The notes: generated by a model from the sequence alone, not told the origin. DNA of 34,994 nucleotides from Bacillus sp. AFS059628 (GCF_002571225.1 NZ_NVEC01000019.1:1-34994), one strand, 5' to 3'; counted from the first letter of the stretch, positions 7,127 through 15,376 are shown. Made by a program: numbers and translations.

Positions 7127-8929
7127 TTAATCTATTGGAAATGACTCGTTTCCTAATTTCTTAAGTACTTTTGCAAAGAGATGGTTTGTCTCTTCGGATA
7201 GCATTTCATCTGTTTCTATTAATCTAGAAAGTCTATTTGTAAACTCTGCAGCATACAAAAGCTTCGTACTAGCTTTTTCATCTTCTTTAAACAATTGTTC
7301 ATTCTTCATGGATTGAATTAAGATCTGAATAAGCATTTGTTTATGTTGTTCGTTTTTCTTTCCATGGTACATATCCATCCCTAACCAATGACGGACAATT
7401 CGTTCAGCGTCTCTTGCTTCTGTTACATCAACTCTAGATACAACAAAGGTTAGCTTGTTCCAAGTTAATTTTGCTACTTCATTTGAATAATTGGAAGGAA
7501 AGAAGAAAAAGCTTCGGTGTGTAATTCTTTGCCGTTCTTTAATCCAACGAAATAGTTCCTGCTTTCCTAGATGAATATCTATTTCTACAAAAAATACGGG
7601 AAACGGTGACGTTGTTTTTTCCTCATTTATTGTACAATCGGGCTTGAAAACCAATTCACCTAGATATGCGTGGTATACAGGTTCCAATTCATCTCGATAT
7701 ACTCTAATTTCATCTGTTTCATACCAAGCTTGAAGAATAGCTTCGATCTCTTCTTCAGATATAAGAATCGTATTCATCTCTTGCTGCGTAAAAAGTAAAT
7801 ACTCTAAAAGCATTCTTCGACCTTCTACTGTAAGTCCTCCTGGTGCATAATCTCCTTTTTCTGTGCGATCAAACATAATATAGTCGTATTCAGCATGATA
7901 ATGAATTGAAAATAAGTCTGAATCCCTTTTATTTTCGTTTCTAAGGAGTGTTTGTAGACTGCGCCTATTCATTACATTCCGATAACGAATATCGTTTCTA
8001 ATGGAACGTAAGAAGCTTTTCCAGGATTGTAGATAAGCATAGTCCGTATACCCCTCACTTATTAGCTGGGTTAGCATTTTATCCTCACCATTCATCATTA
8101 AGCAAGTCCAACATCCACTACGTGAGTTTGCAGCTCCACAAGCATTTCCCTGCTGTTTCCCACCTGTTTTTATGCCACATTCAAACATAGCTTGTCCATA
8201 CTGTATGCTCATTTCTTCCACGTCCACACCAAAAGGCAGTATTTCTCTATCTAAAAGTAACATCCATACTTCATCACCGGTTAAAAATTTAACTGGATTA
8301 AAGCAGAGGATATTCTTCATGTCATTATGACGTGAAAATAAGGAATCATTACTTATCTCATGCTTTTGAATACTATGTCTTCTTCGCGCGCTCTCTTCAT
8401 TACGAACGGCCAGCATAAGCACACCATCATATTCATCAAAGCATTCTACTGCAGTAGTAGTTTGAGATGCTAATAAGATTTCTTTCATCTTTCGCTGCAT
8501 CGGTTTGACCTTGAGAGAGTCGGTACACCATCTTAATCTACTGTTTCCGCTCGGAGGTAAAACGCCTCTGCCTATTACCTTATACCAATATGATTCTTTC
8601 ATAAGTGGTTGCACACCATGGACGACAAATGGTAGGTTTTGCTCATTTGCACTTTCCTGGATCTTTTGTAATGTCCGTGAGATATAAGCCGTCATAGCAG
8701 GTGTTTCTACTCCAACTTCGGAAGTTAAGATATGAATTGGATTTGTACGTTCCTCTATTGGTAGCTCGGCAATTGCATCCCATAGTAACGTCAACATGGC
8801 AGAACTATCTTTTCCCCCACTGTAACCTACAAAACAACAATCTCGAGATAAATAGACTTTTTTCATTTCCTCTTTAATTTCTTTATATATATCCATCATT
8901 ATATTGTTATCCCCATAGCAAAGTATCAT
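7127..8929 (-). CDS. DndC-like PAPS reductase-family ATP pyrophosphatase, 600 aa
   Basis: N-terminal PP-loop SGGKDS at residues 37-42 (VGYSGGKDSSAML), then RWCTDSLKVKP at 134-143 and LAVRNEES at 173-180, all hallmarks of the DndC/PAPS-reductase family. A cysteine set C264, C273, C276 (CGAANSRSGCWTC) plus C251 or C135 matches the Fe-S ligands of DndC. DndC activates and transfers sulfur in DNA phosphorothioation. No DndA, B, D or E is in the window, so the partner enzymes are missing or different. The C-terminal 300 residues are an extra domain I do not recognise. The ATG at 8929 has no close ribosome binding site; AGGAGG at about 8950 lies before a 7-codon frame whose stop overlaps this start, so translational coupling is possible. 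A terminator lies upstream. Confidence 0.85.
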   Translation of the reverse strand: MILCYGDNNIMMDIYKEIKEEMKKVYLSRDCCFVGYSGGKDSSAMLTLLWDAIAELPIEERTNPIHILTSEVGVETPAMTAYISRTLQKIQESANEQNLPFVVHGVQPLMKESYWYKVIGRGVLPPSGNSRLRWCTDSLKVKPMQRKMKEILLASQTTTAVECFDEYDGVLMLAVRNEESARRRHSIQKHEISNDSLFSRHNDMKNILCFNPVKFLTGDEVWMLLLDREILPFGVDVEEMSIQYGQAMFECGIKTGGKQQGNACGAANSRSGCWTCLMMNGEDKMLTQLISEGYTDYAYLQSWKSFLRSIRNDIRYRNVMNRRSLQTLLRNENKRDSDLFSIHYHAEYDYIMFDRTEKGDYAPGGLTVEGRRMLLEYLLFTQQEMNTILISEEEIEAILQAWYETDEIRVYRDELEPVYHAYLGELVFKPDCTINEEKTTSPFPVFFVEIDIHLGKQELFRWIKERQRITHRSFFFFPSNYSNEVAKLTWNKLTFVVSRVDVTEARDAERIVRHWLGMDMYHGKKNEQHKQMLIQILIQSMKNEQLFKEDEKASTKLLYAAEFTNRLSRLIETDEMLSEETNHLFAKVLKKLGNESFPID

Positions 8930-8970
8930 TTCATACTGCCGTGGAGCATTCCTCCTCTTTTTTTAGATAG

Positions 8971-9002
8971 AAAAAGAGAGTCCCTTTAATAGGCACTCTC
9001 TT
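8971..9002 (-). terminator. Terminator between HEPN gene and DndC-like gene
   Basis: On the minus strand AAGAGAGT (9002-8995) pairs with ACTCTCTT (8981-8974) and CCT/AGG inside, followed by TTTTT. It ends the toxin-antitoxin transcript shortly before the next gene. Confidence 0.65.
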
Positions 9003-9021
9003 TTATGTATATCCTCTATTT

Positions 9022-9435
9022 TTAATCAACCGTGATTTCATGTATATTCAACTTGTTTAACTTTTCCATAAAAAAACTCATTACTTTTTGAGCATGTTGT
9101 ATAGCGATTAATCCATCTTGAACAGTAAGTGCTTCAAAATACGGATAACGAATGTCTGTAGCATAACCATTCAGCTGCACGCACTGTTCTAAAATCAATG
9201 AGAATTCCTCATCTAATTTCCGACAAGATTTGTGCAGCATTAAAAGGTTATGAGTTTTTGGGACTGTTCTACCGTTTAGTGCAAGAAACCCTTTTAGAAG
9301 TTTTTCCACACATTGTTGACTATGATAACAAATAATTGCAGTAGGGAAAGGTTTCATGTGAGTTAAGTAACTAGCAGAATCTAAATCAGATTTTGCAATG
9401 AATACCCACTCTTTTAGATCCTCAATATTTTTCAT
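9022..9435 (-). CDS. hepT: HEPN-domain toxin (HepT-like), 137 aa
   Basis: A small all-helical protein with the HEPN pattern: CYHSQQCVEKLLKGFLALNG then RTVPKTH at residues 56-62, which is the R-x5-H ribonuclease motif of HEPN toxins. The gene overlaps the end of the MNT gene by 14 bases, the usual tight coupling of this pair. Known HepT proteins cut RNA (often tRNA) and are silenced when the MNT partner adds AMP groups near the active site. Here the order is MNT first, HEPN second. Likely role: plasmid maintenance or phage defence. The toxin activity is inferred from the motif. Confidence 0.85.
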   Translation of the reverse strand: MKNIEDLKEWVFIAKSDLDSASYLTHMKPFPTAIICYHSQQCVEKLLKGFLALNGRTVPKTHNLLMLHKSCRKLDEEFSLILEQCVQLNGYATDIRYPYFEALTVQDGLIAIQHAQKVMSFFMEKLNKLNIHEITVD

Positions 9436-9808
9436 ATAGGACCGTCCCTTCTAGTGCAATCTTATGTTCCATAGTTACATTACGGCTAGCACGTTCTTGA
9501 AACTCTTCTGGACCATACACTAAAATATCAACTGGCGTTTCCATTACATCGTAAATCCCCCAATTGATACGATTAATGACTTCCCTTTTTCTTTCTCCTA
9601 CACCTTCCACAACAATACAGAGATCAAAATCACTGTCTTCATTTGGTGTACCATATGCATGAGAACCAAAAAGGATGATTTTTTGGACAGAAGACACAGT
9701 TTCACAAATCTTTTGCACCAATAGGTCCAATTCCCTTTGTACCTCTTCGTTAATCCGAATCACCCCTCGGATAATGTAATTAAATTGACGCTTAAGTATA
9801 TTATACAT
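9422..9808 (-). CDS. mntA: MNT-type nucleotidyltransferase antitoxin (MntA-like), 128 aa
   Basis: Contains the minimal nucleotidyltransferase signature: LFGSHAYG around residues 47-53, then DSDFDLCIVVEG with the two metal-binding aspartates D60 and D62. ATG at 9808 follows AAGGGGAAGGGAAACGT. MntA-type proteins use ATP to modify a tyrosine of the HEPN partner. The HEPN gene starts before this gene ends, so both are made together. Family identity is clear; the role as antitoxin is from known relatives. Confidence 0.85.
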   Translation of the reverse strand: MYNILKRQFNYIIRGVIRINEEVQRELDLLVQKICETVSSVQKIILFGSHAYGTPNEDSDFDLCIVVEGVGERKREVINRINWGIYDVMETPVDILVYGPEEFQERASRNVTMEHKIALEGTVLYEKY

Positions 9809-9829
9809 ACGTTTCCCTTCCCCTTGCTA

Positions 9830-10201
9830 TTACATATTTATTTTTATATTTTTCTCTTGTTTCCCAACGTTCTGCAATGCTTGATAACATTCGTATATCA
9901 GCTTGAAATCTTGTAGAAATCCATCGTCAGAGATCCTATGAAATCCTTTAAAGTTCTTTCTACACCAATATAAAATGCTAGATTCATCCTTCGCTAAAAA
10001 AGAATCCGGATTGAAATGTATCAAAGCCTCTGCTAAACAAGCCAGAAGCAATGGTATCATTTCGGAATCTTGCTTTGATAAATCAAGTACAGATACAACG
10101 GTATACTGTTTATATTGGTAGTATTGTAGAACACCATTACACATGTTTGTTGGTGTTAAACTGTGTTGTAATTGAGTGGAATCTAATTGATACACTCTCA
10201 T
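9830..10201 (-). CDS. Hypothetical protein between ThiF and MNT genes, 123 aa
   Basis: ATG at 10201 is chosen because AGGAGGGGACAAC precedes it; an upstream in-frame start at 10231 would overlap that site and the ThiF gene end. The product (MRVYQLDSTQLQHSLTPTN...) is mixed alpha-beta, soluble, with cysteines in CNGVLQYYQY and YWCRKNF. I do not recognise it. Position directly after the E1-like gene with 19 bp between them suggests it belongs to the same unit. Confidence 0.65.
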   Translation of the reverse strand: MRVYQLDSTQLQHSLTPTNMCNGVLQYYQYKQYTVVSVLDLSKQDSEMIPLLLACLAEALIHFNPDSFLAKDESSILYWCRKNFKGFHRISDDGFLQDFKLIYECYQALQNVGKQEKNIKINM

Positions 10202-10220
10202 GTTGTCCCCTCCTATATCA

Positions 10221-11069
10221 TTACCCCTCAATTGGTGCAGCTTTCATAAAAGCCTTTTGAGCTTGGAAAATGATATAGTGATTCGATACGGTACCTTCAT
10301 CAAAGAATTCGTTGACGAATTGAGCAACAGTCATGGCAGCGAACTTATTAGTAATAACGCGCTGTGGTTCTGAAGCAGCTAATTCGGAACAACTTAATTG
10401 ACTCGGAGCCGTTTCCTTTTTCGTAAAAGCATCCGGAAATAAATCACCAAGCGGTGAAAGAATGACCTCGCCATTCAATTTAACTCCACATACTGCTTGT
10501 CCGTTATAACCACTGTTTTTATAATCAGCTATTTGTTGAGGTGTCCAATGTCTTTTATTTACTTCTCTCCAATTATCAGGAACGGTTACAGCTGTATTCC
10601 CTACATCAATGTAAAGAAGATTATCCGATTGATGGAAGAATTGATGAAAGACCTCACGAGAAAACATATTATCTACTGCCCCAATTACAATTGGCAGATA
10701 CAAGTAGTCGTCTTTATGTTGTTTTTTTAATAAATCATATTTATTACCAAACAACTGCTGCATTGTTTCTATGTCTTCTATGTACTGTGACGTAAAGGAA
10801 GAGATAGGAACGTTATAGCCAGCTTTATATCGACGAGCCAGTACTTCTGCTTTGTATTTACCAACATCAGGTCGAATAAAGAGTTGATTTCCAAGATTTT
10901 TGGTTTCTACGATATCCGGATCGGCAACTACTATTTCACCGTTTAATTGGAAAATACTCATCATTTGAGCAATATGTTGTAAAATTAATCCTCCGTTTCC
11001 TCCAGCACCTATTAATACAATATGTGGTACAATCTTCTTTCCTTCTGCAATATCAATAACAATACTCAT
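10221..11069 (-). CDS. E1-like adenylating enzyme, PRTRC ThiF family, 282 aa
   Basis: ThiF/E1 Rossmann fold: nucleotide loop GAGGNGG at residues 21-27, DPDIVETKNLGNQLF at 50-64 (aspartates for ATP and magnesium, N58 and Q62), RPDVGKYKAEVLARRY at 66-81 with the active-site arginine and lysine, and AVDNMFSR at 131-138. The motif SCSE at 226-229 near the C terminus matches the conserved SCSL-type box of PRTRC ThiF proteins and C227 is a candidate thioester cysteine. No CxxC zinc pair is present. E1-like enzymes adenylate the C-terminal glycine of a ubiquitin-like protein. The E2-like and JAMM genes lie upstream at 11535-13194. ATG at 11069 follows AGGGGGCTATAAAA. Confidence 0.88.
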   Translation of the reverse strand: MSIVIDIAEGKKIVPHIVLIGAGGNGGLILQHIAQMMSIFQLNGEIVVADPDIVETKNLGNQLFIRPDVGKYKAEVLARRYKAGYNVPISSFTSQYIEDIETMQQLFGNKYDLLKKQHKDDYLYLPIVIGAVDNMFSREVFHQFFHQSDNLLYIDVGNTAVTVPDNWREVNKRHWTPQQIADYKNSGYNGQAVCGVKLNGEVILSPLGDLFPDAFTKKETAPSQLSCSELAASEPQRVITNKFAAMTVAQFVNEFFDEGTVSNHYIIFQAQKAFMKAAPIEG

Positions 11070-11081
11070 TTTTATAGCCCC

Positions 11082-11483
11082 CTAGTTTTCTTTTGATAGT
11101 GTATTCTTTAAATTTCGTAGAAATGAAATCGATAAATTTGTCATCCTATGCACGGTATACAAGTCAAATGAATGCATCACTAGTATCGATGCAGCATAAA
11201 TGACTCCTTCCTCTTGCACAATGCCTACAACATATTGAAGTAAATTCAACTGCACAACAAGCGTATCTACATATTCTTGATGTGTGTTTAAATCAATATG
11301 AGTATTCTTCCTCTGTCCTTCTAATGCTTCATATATGTGATTCATCTCTAACTTGCACATAAATTGAAATAGTTTATAGTCATCATGTGATTCCTCTATT
11401 GTTTGTTTATTCTTTGTAAGAACTAACATGTAATGCTTTATCTTTGTAAACATTGAAACGTGAATTGTTTTTAATGTTGTCAT
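11082..11483 (-). CDS. Hypothetical helical protein, 133 aa
   Basis: A mainly helical soluble protein (for example SHDDYKLFQFMCKLEMNHIY and YVVGIVQEEGVIYAASILVM). No family recognised. The first ATG at 11483 has no visible ribosome binding site: the preceding bases are a stem-loop (11492-11515) plus CTTTATT. A second ATG ten codons later also lacks one. Translation may depend on coupling, or the hairpin may control it. It lies 12 bp before the E1-like gene, so it is probably in the same unit. Confidence 0.6.
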   Translation of the reverse strand: MTTLKTIHVSMFTKIKHYMLVLTKNKQTIEESHDDYKLFQFMCKLEMNHIYEALEGQRKNTHIDLNTHQEYVDTLVVQLNLLQYVVGIVQEEGVIYAASILVMHSFDLYTVHRMTNLSISFLRNLKNTLSKEN

Positions 11484-11491
11484 AATAAAGA

Positions 11492-11515
11492 AAGAGACAT
11501 AAAAATATGTCTCTT
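11492..11515 (-). terminator. Hairpin between JAMM gene and 133-aa gene
   Basis: AAGAGACATA and TATGTCTCTT pair over 10 bp around TTTT on the minus strand, followed by TCTTTATT. It ends 9 bases before the ATG at 11483, taking the place where a ribosome binding site should be. Terminator or translational control element. Confidence 0.6.
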
Positions 11516-11534
11516 CTACGCCCCCCTTGTGTAT

Positions 11535-12500
11535 TTATTTTAAAAGTGTGATCCTACTTAAATCGTAATTTTGGCTTATCCCTTCCGTTGCATATTCTCC
11601 TGCAAATATAAAGTTAGGGTTAATAGAATGAAATTCTCCATCTATACAAGTGCGTACACGTAGGTCAGGGAAAACATCCTCTATTCTGCCAACAATTGCA
11701 TAAAGAATAGGAGCTCGTTCACTCTGATCATCTAATTTACTTGGCTCAGCTGAGAAACGATGATGACTGTGTATCTCCATAACTTTCATAGCGATAGACT
11801 GCATCTCTATATTCGTTTCTGGAATTACAATTTCAGTTGATACCTGCTGGTGTGGAAAGTCCATAAAATAACCACGTTCCTTATTGAAATAGATATCAGC
11901 ATGTAATTCGCAATCACATTTACGAGAAATGGCCTGTGCAATAATAATAAAGTCCATTAATAGAGTTCTCGGAATAAAATCTCCAGGTAAAAAGTGATCC
12001 CGCCAAGAACTAAGAAAAGAAAAAGGACAATCTGAAATGGATTGTCCCTCTACAATACTTGCCCCTTTTGCGCCGACAGTTAAAATCGGAAGTAGTGCAT
12101 TTGTATCCTCATCAAATTTAATGACAGTTAAGCCTTTAACAAACGAGGGATAACGTTGCTCTAATTTTACGCGAATGTCCTCTGCTTCTATTTTTCTTAC
12201 ATCTGTGGAATCTCCATTCTGAACGGCAATTCCATGTGTAATTTCTTCTTCTGTAAACCAATCTACTAACAGTATATCTCCAAATACTACATGACGAACA
12301 ACCGTTGTTGTATTGATTTTATCTAGACAATCTGTAGCTTTTGTAGCCTTAGCTTTTTTACTACTCTTTGTCTTATCTTTTGCTTTTTCCTTTTTCTCTT
12401 CCTTCTTAGCAGTGGCTTGCTCTGAAGCAGCTTTTTTCACTGGTACTGTTGTTTCCTCTACTTGTTTTTCCATATCAAAAAAACCGAATAAGTCTGTCAT
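11535..12500 (-). CDS. Ubiquitin-like domain fused to JAMM/JAB peptidase (PRTRC C + A), 321 aa
   Basis: Residues 1-58 are a lysine/alanine-rich linker. Residues about 60-146 match the PRTRC protein C type beta-grasp domain: AEDIRVKLEQRYPSF, then TVIKFDEDTNALLPIL and VGAKG at 142-146, where the family usually has VGTKG. Residues about 165-321 are a JAB/MPN domain with a perfect JAMM metal motif: H244-S-H246, seven residues, S254, two residues, D257. JAMM enzymes cut isopeptide bonds or trim precursors of ubiquitin-like proteins. The order suggests the peptidase could release its own N-terminal modifier after the VGAKG glycine. Good ribosome binding site (AGGAGGATTTTTTATT). The JAMM call is firm; the ubiquitin-like call rests on remembered family patterns. 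Confidence 0.85.
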   Translation of the reverse strand: MTDLFGFFDMEKQVEETTVPVKKAASEQATAKKEEKKEKAKDKTKSSKKAKATKATDCLDKINTTTVVRHVVFGDILLVDWFTEEEITHGIAVQNGDSTDVRKIEAEDIRVKLEQRYPSFVKGLTVIKFDEDTNALLPILTVGAKGASIVEGQSISDCPFSFLSSWRDHFLPGDFIPRTLLMDFIIIAQAISRKCDCELHADIYFNKERGYFMDFPHQQVSTEIVIPETNIEMQSIAMKVMEIHSHHRFSAEPSKLDDQSERAPILYAIVGRIEDVFPDLRVRTCIDGEFHSINPNFIFAGEYATEGISQNYDLSRITLLK

Positions 12501-12549
12501 AATAAAAAATCCTCCTAGTATGTTTGCTTTTATATAGTCCTGCTATTTA

Positions 12550-13194
12550 TTAAAAGGTAATTTCTGATTCTATTAGAATGGAATCATCAAAACTTTGGTT
12601 TTCAAATCGTTTAAATAACTCTCCTACTGGTTCCGTGTGAGTATGTGTAAGGTCATGGTTGAATGAACTTGCAAAGAATAAAACATGAAATGTTTCTAAA
12701 TCTTTTAAAGTCCGAAATTCAGGAATCACAACTCTTCCCGTACATACAGATCCATTAGCATGAACATTAGAGTAAGGGAATTGATATAACTTCCTTCCTT
12801 CTTCTAACTCCATGTCTTCTTTTACAGCAAAGACAGAGATATTCGTAACTCGTTTTTGGTACACCGTATAACGAAATAATAGACGTGGAAAGCCTACTTG
12901 TTGAAACGGTCGTTCAAAAAAATGAATATCCCACTGAGCCTTTGGTACTTCAATCCAAACAGCTTGTTTATCTCCACTCTTAGATAACACCTCGTGTTTT
13001 ATACAACCTTTTGGGAGTACGCCACTAGAGTAATGAGTATTATCTTGTGTACCCTGCTCCATAACTTCTTTTAAAGCTAAATAAAAGTCCTTAAAAGTAA
13101 CGGCAGTTTCTCCACGTGATAATTCGTTGTTAAATTGCTGAATGGTTACAATTCCTTTTGGCTCTAAAGCATCAAATATTGCTACTGTCTTCAT
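12550..13194 (-). CDS. E2-like protein, PRTRC protein B family, 214 aa
   Basis: The central motif LYQFPYSNVHANGSVCTG has the pattern of PRTRC protein B (prokaryotic E2 family D): a proline-asparagine strand, a glycine turn and one conserved cysteine, here C151, followed by VVIPEF. The family lacks the classical E2 histidine but keeps this cysteine. The C-terminal part includes FNHDLTHTHTEPVG, which is rich in histidines. E2-like proteins would accept a ubiquitin-like protein from the E1. The start overlaps the end of the 273-aa gene by 23 bases, so translation is coupled. Assignment is by motif pattern only. Confidence 0.78.
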   Translation of the reverse strand: MKTVAIFDALEPKGIVTIQQFNNELSRGETAVTFKDFYLALKEVMEQGTQDNTHYSSGVLPKGCIKHEVLSKSGDKQAVWIEVPKAQWDIHFFERPFQQVGFPRLLFRYTVYQKRVTNISVFAVKEDMELEEGRKLYQFPYSNVHANGSVCTGRVVIPEFRTLKDLETFHVLFFASSFNHDLTHTHTEPVGELFKRFENQSFDDSILIESEITF

Positions 13195-13993
13195 TTGTTA
13201 TGTCCCCCTGCGTATAGATTGTTTCCACTAAATCTAGTAACATCTCAAATTTATATGGTCCGTATAATGGTTCTTGGCCATAATAGAGATACAGAGATTC
13301 TTCATCAATTTGATAAGAATGCTGCACTGGATAACAATCTAGTAATTTAGAAATTTTTTCTTTATGCTTCGGTGATATGCCGTCTATTGTTTCAGCTATA
13401 GCACCCCATGTGTCCTCTGCTGCTTCCTGTATTTCCTTTAATGGTATGTCGAATAGTGTAGAGAGCTTTTCATACTCTTCTTCATCAATTGGAAAAGCTT
13501 CTAAGCCCATCTCTTCGATCATGTCCGTACCCAATTCTATAAATCCTTCTTCATGGTCTAATTCATAGATATTCTCTCGTTCTAAATACGAGGGAGAATA
13601 CTGTGTTACATCAATCGAAAGCGCATGCATGCTTTTAAAGTAACGTAAGAAATGAAATTGACATGAATAAAATTTAGATAGATTTATGTTTAATAGGTTC
13701 ATGGAAAGTAAGAAGATGACAATCGTATCTGTTGATTCTATGTCCTCCCACCTTATTGTTTGGTTTTCATCTAGAAAATCCACACAAGTAAGGATTTTAC
13801 CAATTGCTCCATGAGAGATTTTGTTGAAATCTATTTCTATATCTTTAGAAAGGCTTTCTAATATATATATTTCCTCTTGATATCTTTGTTTAATTTGTTC
13901 CCAACTTACGATGCTATAAGTTTTGTTTAACTTAAGTGATAATAAGTAGTTTGACATCGCTACATTAGATGAATAGCTAAATAATTTCTTCAT
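13172..13993 (-). CDS. Hypothetical protein, paralogue of the 14010-14822 product, 273 aa
   Basis: The N terminus MKKLFSYSSNVAMSNYLLSL resembles the next two upstream gene products (MKLLFTYNHQKVRKYLLSLK and MRYLFNQGNEMKVYIRIL). Other shared blocks with the 270-aa protein: EEEIYIL-type, IDFNKIS against IDFSKIS, YSPSYLERENIYE against YYPTYLEQDNFEE, and a C-terminal LYLYYGQEP against LYLFYDDDT. Acidic, soluble, no catalytic motif found. Ribosome binding site AGAGGACC. Its end overlaps the E2-like gene, so it belongs to the same transcript. Tandem duplication is the likely origin. Confidence 0.7.
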   Translation of the reverse strand: MKKLFSYSSNVAMSNYLLSLKLNKTYSIVSWEQIKQRYQEEIYILESLSKDIEIDFNKISHGAIGKILTCVDFLDENQTIRWEDIESTDTIVIFLLSMNLLNINLSKFYSCQFHFLRYFKSMHALSIDVTQYSPSYLERENIYELDHEEGFIELGTDMIEEMGLEAFPIDEEEYEKLSTLFDIPLKEIQEAAEDTWGAIAETIDGISPKHKEKISKLLDCYPVQHSYQIDEESLYLYYGQEPLYGPYKFEMLLDLVETIYTQGDITNEDSSNI

Positions 13994-14009
13994 TTTTAGG
14001 TCCTCTGTA

Positions 14010-14822
14010 CTAACTTGCTATATTTTTTGTTAACTGTATCTCTTCAAAGATACGAAGTAACATCTCAATTCGTTTAATTGCTGGAAAATATGTATCATCA
14101 TCATAGAAAAGGTAAAGTTTTTCCTCTTCAGCTTGGTAAAGCATACGTATATCAAACTGATTCTGGATTGAATGAAAGAAACTTTGCTCCTCTATCTTGA
14201 TATTAGAGAGCATTTCACCAATTGGACTCCATGCATTCTCAACAATTCGGTTTATCTCATCCATGGATATATGAAATAGATTCGAATATTTGATTAAGGT
14301 ATCTTTATCGTCGCTATCTACCTCTTCGTGATGTAATTTCATATCTCGAAGTAAGTCATCACCCCAGCTTTTAAATGAATCCTCACAATCGTATTCTTCG
14401 AAATTATCTTGTTCTAAATAAGTTGGGTAATAATCTTTTACAGGAATACCCAATCTATACATACGCATAAATATCTCCATAAGATACAAATGCGATGTAT
14501 AGAAGCAGGAAAGATCAGTATCTAAAGATTTTTCCGCAATCATAATTATTTCAAGTAAGGTTTTCGAATCAATTAAATCAATTGGGAAATTGGAGTCTTC
14601 CTCTAAATAAGAAACAGTAGCCATTACTTGTTGAATGGATCGTTCTGAAATCTTACTAAAGTCTATTTCTCTTGAGTGCTCTAAACAATCTAATATATAG
14701 ATTTCTTCTTCATGCTTCTTATCTGCAAGTAATCCATGCAGTAAGTGAGCATTCTTTTGCATTTTTAACGAAAGTAGATACTTTCTTACTTTCTGGTGAT
14801 TGTATGTAAATAATAATTTCAT
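14010..14822 (-). CDS. Hypothetical protein, tandem paralogue, 270 aa
   Basis: Homologous along most of its length to the 273-aa product just downstream (see the shared blocks there). Acidic and soluble, with no recognised domain. Its ATG overlaps the TGA of the 185-aa gene (ATGA), a sign of coupled translation. There is a 16-bp gap to the following gene. A partner in a complex with the E2-like protein is possible from position, but nothing in the sequence proves it. Confidence 0.7.
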   Translation of the reverse strand: MKLLFTYNHQKVRKYLLSLKMQKNAHLLHGLLADKKHEEEIYILDCLEHSREIDFSKISERSIQQVMATVSYLEEDSNFPIDLIDSKTLLEIIMIAEKSLDTDLSCFYTSHLYLMEIFMRMYRLGIPVKDYYPTYLEQDNFEEYDCEDSFKSWGDDLLRDMKLHHEEVDSDDKDTLIKYSNLFHISMDEINRIVENAWSPIGEMLSNIKIEEQSFFHSIQNQFDIRMLYQAEEEKLYLFYDDDTYFPAIKRIEMLLRIFEEIQLTKNIAS

Positions 14823-15376
14823 ACCTGGTTCCCCTTCGTCTTTTCTCGAATCATTGCTGCAAGACGGATTATAATTTCATAATAAGAAAGTACCCATTCA
14901 TCAAATGAGTACTGTTCATAACCATCCTCTAGAAATTCAATCAAAATATGACTGGGATACGCTTCACTTTGATAGGTGTTAAACGAAAATTCATGTAACA
15001 CGAATTGAAAATCAGATTGTGTTATATGTTCCGAGCCTATACATAAATAGTAACCAGCTGTATCGAAGTAACATCCTTCCGCAGCCATAGAACTAATATC
15101 TGAAGCAAAATTCAAATACATGTCTTCTGAGCTAAATAACGTCCCATCTAACAGGTCTTCTTCAGTTCCAAAGGCAAAGTGACAAAATATACGTGTTTGC
15201 TCGTTAAAACGCGCAAGCGACTCGAATAATAGTTCACTTGTGATATGCAACTTGTCCCTGTGAAAATCATTGATATTGATTAAGAATGGGGTGTTATATT
15301 TACGAATTAATTTTTGTATACGTAGTATCCGAATGTATACTTTCATTTCATTTCCTTGATTAAATAAATATCTCAT
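14819..15376 (-). CDS. Hypothetical protein sharing the paralogue N terminus, 185 aa
   Basis: The start at 15376 is kept because it gives MRYLFNQGNEMKVYIRILRI, which aligns with the N termini of the two downstream paralogues (M-K/R-x-L-F ... Y-L/I-x-x-L-K/R). An internal ATG at 15346 has a slightly better ribosome binding site (AAGGAAATGAA). The rest (SSEDMYLNFASDI, CYFDTAGYYLCIGSE) does not match the paralogues clearly. It overlaps the 109-aa gene by 17 bases and the next by 4. Function unknown. Confidence 0.65.
   Translation of the reverse strand: MRYLFNQGNEMKVYIRILRIQKLIRKYNTPFLININDFHRDKLHITSELLFESLARFNEQTRIFCHFAFGTEEDLLDGTLFSSEDMYLNFASDISSMAAEGCYFDTAGYYLCIGSEHITQSDFQFVLHEFSFNTYQSEAYPSHILIEFLEDGYEQYSFDEWVLSYYEIIIRLAAMIREKTKGNQV

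Noticed and set aside
7127-8929. Complete Dnd phosphorothioation system
   Set aside because: Only a DndC-like protein is found; DndA, B, D and E homologues are absent from the window.
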